Source: Candidatus Glassiibacteriota bacterium (lineage in GTDB: Bacteria > Gemmatimonadota > Glassbacteria > GWA2-58-10). Taken from it: a DNA stretch of 11,703 bases. The translations under genes were made by a program, and so were the position numbers. Positions within the stretch are counted from its first letter, which is position 1; every line of letters starts with the position of its first letter. The stretch covers positions 1 through 11,703 of the forward strand of contig JAUVUV010000029.1 of the NCBI GenBank assembly GCA_030604975.1. Reading direction: 5' to 3'. The notes under the pieces were generated by a model that was not told the DNA's origin, made no database searches, and was given only the letters and a program-made list of their open reading frames with translations. Of the stretch, positions 7,153 to 11,703 are shown piece after piece.

Positions 7153-7168
7153 CTGGCAATAGCCGGTT

Positions 7169-7726
7169 ATGAATGCAGGCGCAAAAAACAGGGAAAGGCG
7201 TATTCTCGACGCTCAGATGATGAACCGCTCGATGCGCCGCATAGCGCACGAGATTCTCGAGCAGAATCAGGGCTCCGAGGCTCTGCTGGTGGTGGGAATC
7301 CAGACCAGGGGAGTAAATCTGGCCCAGAGGCTTGTCGGTTATATCAAGGAAATCGAGGGAGTCAGGGTGCCCACTGGCAAGCTGGATATCACCCTTTACC
7401 GGGATGACCTCCGCCATACGCCGGTTCAGCCGATAGTCCGCAGCACGGATCTGCCCCCAGATGTAACCGGCAAACGGATAATTCTGGTGGATGACGTTCT
7501 TTTTACCGGCCGGACGATCCGCGCCGCTCTGGATGCCCTGATAGATTTTGGACGCCCGGACCGGATCATGCTTGCCGTGCTGGTCGATCGAGGCCACCGC
7601 GAATTCCCGATTCGGGCTGATTTCGCAGGTAAAACGCTCTCCACGAAAAAAGAAGAGAAGGTCGTGGTCAGGATCAAAGAAGTTGACGGTACTGATGGAG
7701 TATGGATAGAACCCAGTTCACAGTAA
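7169..7726 (+). CDS. pyrR: PyrR, pyrimidine operon regulator / uracil phosphoribosyltransferase
   Basis: PyrR is a type I phosphoribosyltransferase-fold RNA-binding regulator that senses UMP/UTP and represses pyr genes; many homologues also convert uracil and PRPP to UMP. The 185-aa sequence is family-typical in length. The N-terminus (RILDAQMMNRSMRRIAHEIL, residues 11-30) is characteristic. GIQTRG (43-48) is the conserved turn, and RIILVDDVLFTGRT (about 103-116) is the PRPP-binding signature with both acidic residues. LVDRGHREFPIRADFAGK (138-155) is the usual PyrR C-terminal block. ATG 7169 fits the family N-terminus, although no Shine-Dalgarno is visible. It leads pyrB by 60 bases and pyrC beyond, so it likely regulates its own operon. 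Confidence 0.96.
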   Translation: MNAGAKNRERRILDAQMMNRSMRRIAHEILEQNQGSEALLVVGIQTRGVNLAQRLVGYIKEIEGVRVPTGKLDITLYRDDLRHTPVQPIVRSTDLPPDVTGKRIILVDDVLFTGRTIRAALDALIDFGRPDRIMLAVLVDRGHREFPIRADFAGKTLSTKKEEKVVVRIKEVDGTDGVWIEPSSQ

Positions 7727-7786
7727 GTCCAACAGATAGCGTTTGTTGATTTAATTTTCCTTTAATCCTTCACGCTGACCCCTGAG

Positions 7787-8743
7787 ATGCAATTCAACCG
7801 CAAGCACTTACTGGGCCTCGAGGAGCTAACTGCTGAAGAAATCCGTATGATCCTCGACACTGCCGTTCCTTTCAAGGAAATAAGTGAAAGACAGATCAAA
7901 AAAGTCCCCGTTCTTCGCGGCAAAACTATCATCAATTTATTCTTCGAACCGAGCACCCGTACCCGCATCTCTTTCGAGTTTGCCGAAAAAAGGCTGAGTG
8001 CGGATACAATCCACGTGGGTGTTTCCCAGAGCAGCGTGGTCAAAGGGGAAACCCTGGTCGATATGGCTAGAAATCTGGAGGCAATGCGTATCGATATGGT
8101 GGTAATCCGCCATCCAGCCTCGGGAGCCCCGGCTTTCCTGGCTGAGAGGATCGACTCGAACGTGATCAACGCCGGGGACGGCTGGCACGAGCACCCGACC
8201 CAGGGCCTGCTGGATATGCTCACCCTGCGCGATGAATTCGGCAAGCTGAAGGGCCTGAAGGTAGTGATCGTGGGAGATGTGGTACACAGCCGGGTGGCTC
8301 GCTCGAATATCTGGGGGCTGAAAAAAATGGGTGCCAAAGTCGGGGTGTGCGGACCGCCAACCCTTGTCCCGCGCAGCCTTGAGGCTATGGGAGTGGAAAT
8401 CTACCCGAGGATCGAGGATGTGCTGGCTGAGGCTGATGCGATCAATGTACTGCGCATCCAGCTTGAGCGAATGCAATCCAACATGTTTCCCTCGCTCGGC
8501 GAGTACAACAGGCTCTACGGCATATCTACCGAAAAGCTTGAAAAAGCCGGGCGGGACGTGTTGATTCTCCACCCTGGACCGATGAACCGGGGTGTGGAAA
8601 TCGACTCGGATGTGGCCGACGGCGACTATCAGGTGATTCTCAAACAGGTGACCAACGGCGTGGCTGTCCGCATGGCGGTACTGTTTCTCCTGGCGGGAGG
8701 CAAACCGGCCAGGGCTGCCGAAGTTGCAGCGACGCTCGAGTAA
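7787..8743 (+). CDS. pyrB: Aspartate carbamoyltransferase, catalytic chain
   Basis: PyrB condenses carbamoyl phosphate and aspartate to carbamoyl aspartate, the committed step of pyrimidine synthesis. At 318 aa it is full length. Carbamoyl-phosphate contacts are present in FFEPSTRTRISFE (52-64, including STRTR), the 80s loop with Ser80 and Lys86 (VSQSSVVKGETL), and HPTQG (136-140). The aspartate side shows VVHSRVARS (165-173), the Arg/Gln of VLRIQLERMQ (221-230) and LHPGPMNRGVEI (261-272). No pyrI regulatory subunit gene lies in the window, so a class B or C enzyme arrangement is possible: pyrC follows directly, and in some bacteria PyrB and a PyrC-type dihydroorotase form a complex. The 60-base gap from pyrR carries only a weak AT-rich hairpin, and the upstream ribosome site is poor. 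Confidence 0.97.
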   Translation: MQFNRKHLLGLEELTAEEIRMILDTAVPFKEISERQIKKVPVLRGKTIINLFFEPSTRTRISFEFAEKRLSADTIHVGVSQSSVVKGETLVDMARNLEAMRIDMVVIRHPASGAPAFLAERIDSNVINAGDGWHEHPTQGLLDMLTLRDEFGKLKGLKVVIVGDVVHSRVARSNIWGLKKMGAKVGVCGPPTLVPRSLEAMGVEIYPRIEDVLAEADAINVLRIQLERMQSNMFPSLGEYNRLYGISTEKLEKAGRDVLILHPGPMNRGVEIDSDVADGDYQVILKQVTNGVAVRMAVLFLLAGGKPARAAEVAATLE

Positions 8744-8774
8744 AGATAAAAAAAGTAAACGAGGCAGGTGTGTC

Positions 8775-10055
8775 TTGAACCGTCTTTTGATTCGCGGGGG
8801 GCATTTAGTCGACCCCAGGAACAAAGTTGATGAAAAGCTGGACATTCTTCTTGCCGAGGGCAAGGTGGCCGAAATCGGCAAAAGTCTCTCCCCCGGTCGC
8901 GGCACAAAAGTGCTTGAGGCTGAGGGCAAAATGGTTGTACCCGGTCTGATAGATATGCACGTCCATTTGCGCGAGCCGGGCCGGGAGGATGAGGAAAAGG
9001 TGGCGAGCGGGTGTCTGGCGGCAGCCGCAGGCGGTTTCACTGCAGTAGCGGCAATGCCCAACACCGATCCTGTAACCGACAACCAGGCTGCTATCGGCTA
9101 TATCATTCGCGAGGCGATCCGCGCCGGCTACAGCAGGGTCTATCCAATCGGCGCCATCACCAAAAACATTAAGGGTGAGAGCCTGGCCGAGATGGGCGGA
9201 ATGATCGATGCTGGGGCCGTGGCTTTTACCGATGACGGTCACTGTGTTGCGAGTGCAGAAATCATGCGCAAGGCGCTGACCTATTCGCTGATTTTCAATG
9301 TGCCAGTAGTCCAGCACTGCGAAGATTCGACTCTCGCCGAAAATGGAGTAATGAACGAGGGAATCGTTGCCACCCGCCTGGGTCTTCCGGGGATTCCTGC
9401 TGAGAGCGAAGAGGTTATTGTCTATCGTGATTGTACACTGGCTCGTCTGACTGGCGCCAGATTTCACGTGGCCCATATCTCCTGCGCGCGCTCGGTGGAG
9501 GTAGTCCGAAGGTTCAAGGCTGAAGGCGTGAAAGTTACAGCAGAGGTTACTCCCCATCATTTCTGCCTCACCGAGGAGGCTGTCGAAGGTTACAATACAA
9601 ATGCCAAGATGGCTCCGCCGCTACGTACAAAAGCGGATGTGAAGGCGGTGCGTAAAGGCCTTGCTGAGGGTACGATCGACTGCATCGCCAGCGACCATGC
9701 CCCGCACCACTATGATGAAAAAGAGACTGCTTTCGCCAATGCCCCCAACGGTGTGATCGGGCTGGAAACCTCTTTCCCTATTTCCTATACCGAACTTGTC
9801 AAGGACGGGGTGCTGGATTTCAGCACACTGATCAAGAGGATGAGTGCGGCTCCGGGTGAAATCCTCAACCTGCCCGGCGGCTCTCTGGGCAAGGGCGATT
9901 CGGCGGATGTGGCCGTGTTGGATATCAATACGGAATGGGTGATCGATAAAAACAAGTTTTACTCCAAGAGCCGAAACACCCCATTCCACGGTCGAAAGGT
10001 GACCGGTCGCGCAGTCGCGACAGTAGTGGGAGGCAAGATAGTCTGGCAGCTTTAG
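8775..10055 (+). CDS. pyrC: Dihydroorotase (class I)
   Basis: PyrC reversibly cyclises carbamoyl aspartate to dihydroorotate. With start TTG 8775 the protein is 426 aa, normal for class I (AllB-like) dihydroorotases and longer than the E. coli class II enzyme. Metal and substrate residues are intact: DMHVHLREPG with His62 and His64, MPNTDP (94-99), FTDDGH (151-156, the Asp bridging position of class I), His181 in VVQHCED, His234 in HVAHIS, NTNAKMAPPLR (275-284) and Asp307 in IASDHAPH. The TTG is preceded by GAGGCAGG (8761-8768), and conserved sequence begins at once (NRLLIRGGHLVDP). The open frame reaches back to ATG 8724 inside pyrB, but those 17 extra residues are basic and unlike the family. 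The gene follows pyrB by 31 bases and belongs to the pyrRBC operon. Confidence 0.96.
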   Translation: MNRLLIRGGHLVDPRNKVDEKLDILLAEGKVAEIGKSLSPGRGTKVLEAEGKMVVPGLIDMHVHLREPGREDEEKVASGCLAAAAGGFTAVAAMPNTDPVTDNQAAIGYIIREAIRAGYSRVYPIGAITKNIKGESLAEMGGMIDAGAVAFTDDGHCVASAEIMRKALTYSLIFNVPVVQHCEDSTLAENGVMNEGIVATRLGLPGIPAESEEVIVYRDCTLARLTGARFHVAHISCARSVEVVRRFKAEGVKVTAEVTPHHFCLTEEAVEGYNTNAKMAPPLRTKADVKAVRKGLAEGTIDCIASDHAPHHYDEKETAFANAPNGVIGLETSFPISYTELVKDGVLDFSTLIKRMSAAPGEILNLPGGSLGKGDSADVAVLDINTEWVIDKNKFYSKSRNTPFHGRKVTGRAVATVVGGKIVWQL

Positions 10056-10059
10056 CCCT

Positions 10060-10093
10060 TTTGCCTCCCGTTGTTTTCTCTACAACCGGCAAA
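10060..10093 (+). promoter_or_regulatory. Two-part hairpin directly after pyrC
   Basis: TTTGCC (10060-10065) pairs with GGCAAA (10088-10093), and inside it GTTGT (10070-10074) pairs with ACAAC (10082-10086) across a 7-base loop. It begins five bases after the pyrC stop. No T-run follows, so it may protect the mRNA 3' end or affect the next ORF rather than terminate. It would bury the alternative TTG start at 10061. Confidence 0.4.
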
Positions 10094-10105
10094 GAGCTCC
10101 TTCAA

Positions 10106-10252
10106 ATGACTAAAACCGGTGAAAATATTTCTGGCAGCCGCGCTGCCGGTGTGGGCTTGATCGTTTTTATTCTTTATGTCGTGGTTCTTGCTCTGGCCGC
10201 AATAAGCGAGTTGTTCGATCTCGGGTGGTTCGACCATCCGATTTTCAAATAA
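10106..10252 (+). CDS. Small single-pass membrane protein (hypothetical)
   Basis: From ATG 10106 this is a 48-residue peptide with a short polar N-terminus (MTKTGENISGSRAAG), one strong hydrophobic helix (about 15-34, including IVFILYVVVLALAA) and a short tail with aromatic residues ending WFDHPIFK. The frame could also start at TTG 10061 (63 aa), but that codon lies in a stable hairpin and adds residues with no conserved look, so the ATG is preferred. The ribosome site is weak (GAG about nine bases upstream). I do not recognise a family. It follows pyrC closely and could be co-transcribed. The clear membrane-helix composition favours a real gene over chance, but homologues are needed to confirm. 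Confidence 0.5.
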   Translation: MTKTGENISGSRAAGVGLIVFILYVVVLALAAISELFDLGWFDHPIFK

Positions 10253-10303
10253 ACTGACAGGATAGATCCCAGGGTTCTACTGCAAAGCTTTACGCCTGTC
10301 AGT
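10253..10303 (+). repeat. 9-bp inverted repeat with a 33-base interior
   Basis: ACTGACAGG (10253-10261) and CCTGTCAGT (10295-10303) are perfect inverted copies. The left arm begins at the last base of the small membrane ORF (its stop codon ends at 10252), and the repeat lies 57 bases before the HEAT gene start. The interior contains a further small CCC/GGG element and the palindrome AAAGCTTT. No T-run follows. Options are a long-looped mRNA hairpin or a two-part operator for the HEAT gene. Confidence 0.5.
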
Positions 10304-10346
10304 GGTTGGCAACTAAAACTTTAACACCGGAATTGTATTGCAAAAT

Positions 10347-10352
10347 GAGGAG
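10347..10352 (+). promoter_or_regulatory. Ribosome binding site deciding the HEAT-gene start
   Basis: GAGGAG lies seven bases before ATG 10360, the best ribosome site in the window. It supports ATG 10360 over the in-frame ATG 10345, which overlaps the site itself, and over TTG 10306. Confidence 0.7.
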
Positions 10353-10359
10353 ATCGGCC

Positions 10360-11133
10360 ATGAACCTCGGTGATCCAGCTAATAAGTCGTTGTCATTCAA
10401 TGTCTCGGGATTGGTCCGCCTGTTGTTGCGGCTGTGGTTCATCGGCTTAATCATCTGGACAGGGTGCGGTCCCAAGGAGGACCCCGAGCTTGTCCGGGAG
10501 AGGCAGATTGTCAGCCAGGGGATAGAGATTTTGCGCTCCGGAACCGCCGTTCAGAGAGATTCTGTAATTCGCACCTTTTATAATCTCAAGCACCCGGAAT
10601 TTTTTCAGAACTTCTTAAACGACCCGGACCCGAACGTACGGATCGGCATGGTGAGCGCTATCGGCTACCACAAGGACAAGTCGGCCGCGGCTGCGCTCAA
10701 CAGCCTCCTGAGCCAGGTCGATGATTACCTTCTGCGGGAGACCATAATCTACGCTATTGGCGAACTCTGCGATACCTCGAGCGTGCCGATTCTGATCGGC
10801 TTTTTAAAAGACACCTCAGTCAAACGGGAACTTCGCCTCGGTATCCCGATAACTCTGGCCTCTTTTATCAAAACCGAGGCGGCAGCACAGGTTGAACAAG
10901 CCTTTGCCGAAATTCTCACCGAGCAGGGAGATGATATCGAGCTTTGCTCCTATGTCGCAGTGGGGATTCTGGAAAGTCTTCAACCTCGCAACGTGGAGCT
11001 TTTCAGGGAGTACCTGCCGATTTTGCGCCAGATGGCTGAAAAGAGGAAAGAAGAGGCAGGAGAGGACGGTATCTGGACGAACCTGGAACTTACAGTCCAG
11101 GAGCTTGAAAAATACGAATCCCCGTCCAGTTGA
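10360..11133 (+). CDS. HEAT-repeat probable lipoprotein
   Basis: From ATG 10360 the protein is 257 aa. The N-terminus carries Arg20 and Arg24 followed by a hydrophobic core (about 25-33) and a Cys at 36 within WTGCG. This resembles a lipoprotein signal, although Trp at the -3 position is unusual for a lipobox, so lipidation is probable rather than certain. The body holds helical HEAT-like repeats: a unit beginning near FLNDPDPNVRIGMVSAIGYH, then LSQVDDYLLRETIIYAIGEL, then FLKDTSVKRELRLGIPITLA, plus a less regular C-terminal part with charged helices (REYLPILRQMAEKRKEEAG). Such repeats usually make protein-binding solenoids; no catalytic motif is visible. It probably sits on the membrane facing the periplasm. 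Transcription ends at the two terminators just downstream. The role is unknown. Confidence 0.83.
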   Translation: MNLGDPANKSLSFNVSGLVRLLLRLWFIGLIIWTGCGPKEDPELVRERQIVSQGIEILRSGTAVQRDSVIRTFYNLKHPEFFQNFLNDPDPNVRIGMVSAIGYHKDKSAAAALNSLLSQVDDYLLRETIIYAIGELCDTSSVPILIGFLKDTSVKRELRLGIPITLASFIKTEAAAQVEQAFAEILTEQGDDIELCSYVAVGILESLQPRNVELFREYLPILRQMAEKRKEEAGEDGIWTNLELTVQELEKYESPSS

Positions 11134-11181
11134 GTCCGGCAAAGCTTATCACAGCCGGAAACATTTGCCAGGCATTGCCAG

Positions 11182-11206
11182 ACTGAGATTTTTATCTCAG
11201 TTTTTT
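11182..11206 (+). terminator. Intrinsic terminator after the HEAT gene
   Basis: ACTGAGAT (11182-11189), a TTTT loop and ATCTCAGT (11194-11201) form a perfect 8-bp stem followed at once by five more T bases. It lies 48 bases after the HEAT stop codon. Confidence 0.85.
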
Positions 11207-11218
11207 ATTGCCTCAGCC

Positions 11219-11243
11219 AATTACCCCACATGGGGTAATTTTT
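11219..11243 (+). terminator. Second, tandem intrinsic terminator
   Basis: AATTACCCC (11219-11227), loop ACAT and GGGGTAATT (11232-11240) form a perfect 9-bp stem, with the T-run continuing to 11243 and another short T-run after ACT. It starts 12 bases after the first terminator. The perfect symmetry would also suit an operator, but the position and T-run favour termination. Confidence 0.75.
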
Positions 11244-11446
11244 ACTTTAGATGATACACAGTATTTTATCGAGTAATTAGAAGAAAGATTTTTAACTTGC
11301 CATATATTGAAATATTACGAGAATTAAAAGCGGCCTTTTCCGCTTGCAAAGTTACCTGAGGGCTCTGGTATGCTGATTGCTTTATTATCAGAGAAAACAC
11401 CTTAGGCAAAGTCTTTAAGGCCACAAATCATCCAGATGGAGTATAA
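11244..11446 (+). promoter_or_regulatory. AT-rich moxR upstream region with a possible promoter
   Basis: Together with the terminators, the gap 11134-11446 has no gene. After them comes very AT-rich DNA, then a 6-bp hairpin AAGCGG/CCGCTT (11328-11333 with 11340-11345, loop CCTTTT). A weak promoter candidate is TTGCAA (11344-11349) with the extended -10 TGGTATGCT (TATGCT at 11369-11374), but its spacer is 19 bases. Short exclusive pairings CTCTG/CAGAG and CTGAT/ATCAG occur around 11363-11394. GGAG just before ATG 11447 is a plausible ribosome site. Confidence 0.3.
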
Positions 11447-11703
11447 ATGGACGAACAGATTCAGGTTCTCAATGAGCAGGTTAAGCGGGAAAGCCAATTT
11501 GTCGAGGAGATTATCGAGGAGGTCGGCCGGGTAATAGTGGGCCAGCGTTACATGGTAGAACGCCTTCTGCTGGGGATTATCTGCGACGGCCATGTACTTA
11601 TCGAGGGGGTTCCGGGGCTTGCCAAAACCCTGTGTGTGAGGACCCTGGCCAGGGTAATCGATGCCGGGTTCGGGCGTATCCAGTTCACCCCCGACCTTCT
11701 GCC
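11447..11703 (+). CDS. MoxR-family AAA+ ATPase (3' end outside the window)
   Basis: Only the first 85 codons are present. They show the typical MoxR N-terminus: a charged helix leading to EEVGRVIVGQRYMVERLLLGII (about 24-45), then HVLIEGVPGLAKTLCVRTLA, with Walker A GVPGLAKT at 54-61, and FGRIQFTPDLLP (about 75-86), the conserved block before the next motif. MoxR ATPases act as chaperones, often with a DUF58 and one or more VWA-domain proteins encoded just downstream; whether that holds here lies outside the window. ATG 11447 has GGAG upstream and fits the family start. The two terminators before it mark it as the first gene of a new transcription unit. Confidence 0.94.
   Translation, partial: MDEQIQVLNEQVKRESQFVEEIIEEVGRVIVGQRYMVERLLLGIICDGHVLIEGVPGLAKTLCVRTLARVIDAGFGRIQFTPDLL

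Noticed and set aside
7738..7776. AGCGT/ACGCT with an inner AT-rich imperfect stem between pyrR and pyrB as a second attenuator
   Set aside because: The stems are short, AT-rich and mismatched, and no T-run follows; too weak to claim regulation.
8724..8774. Upstream extension of pyrC to ATG 8724
   Set aside because: The extra residues are basic, overlap the pyrB end and do not fit the dihydroorotase N-terminus; TTG 8775 has a ribosome site and starts at the conserved block.
7937..9082. Long open frame on the minus strand (381 codons)
   Set aside because: It lies antisense to pyrB and pyrC, whose motifs are intact. Its translation has no domain-like pattern and it has no ribosome site; it is a shadow of codon bias.
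10133..10147. GC-rich hairpin GGCAGC/GCTGCC with a 3-base loop
   Set aside because: It falls inside the small membrane ORF and has no T-run on either strand, so it is not a terminator; no independent role is supported.

Overview
The window is about 11.7 kb of compact bacterial chromosome with every supported gene on the + strand. Coding DNA is moderately GC-rich and the gaps are AT-rich. Signal peptides, a likely lipoprotein and a periplasmic-type TPR protein suggest a cell with an exported compartment, probably Gram-negative. A pyrR-pyrB-pyrC cluster beside several TPR/HEAT proteins and a moxR-type gene would suit a poorly cultured lineage of the FCB/Gemmatimonadota type. That placement is inference from gene content only and is weak. 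No mobile element, CRISPR array, rRNA or tRNA was found.

Layout. (1) 11-1129: membrane-anchored TPR protein, possibly cut at the left edge. (2) 1401-4799: a tightly overlapping run of uvrC (excision-repair nuclease), a metallo-beta-lactamase-fold hydrolase and a XerC/XerD-type tyrosine recombinase. The overlaps are 17 bp and, with the TTG start chosen here, 22 bp. (3) 4878-5690: an ABC-type ATPase domain protein whose catalytic motifs are nearly all altered, followed by a doubtful 54-codon ORF. (4) 5772-7055: a sigma70-like promoter, a leader with interleaved inverted repeats, and a signal-peptide TPR protein. (5) 7107-10055: a long terminator-like hairpin, then pyrR, pyrB and pyrC. (6) 10106-11133: a small single-pass membrane protein, a 9-bp inverted repeat and a HEAT-repeat lipoprotein. 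(7) 11182-11243: two tandem intrinsic terminators. (8) 11447-end: the start of a MoxR-family AAA+ ATPase.

How the genes work together. PyrB and PyrC carry out the second and third steps of de novo UMP synthesis, and PyrR probably senses uridine nucleotides and controls the cluster; the hairpin just before pyrR is the obvious candidate control point. UvrC and Xer are DNA-maintenance proteins. The TPR and HEAT proteins look like envelope scaffolds of unknown role. Most genes are ordinary. The most unusual items are the degenerate ABC ATPase, the interleaved repeat structure before the second TPR gene, and the pyr leader.
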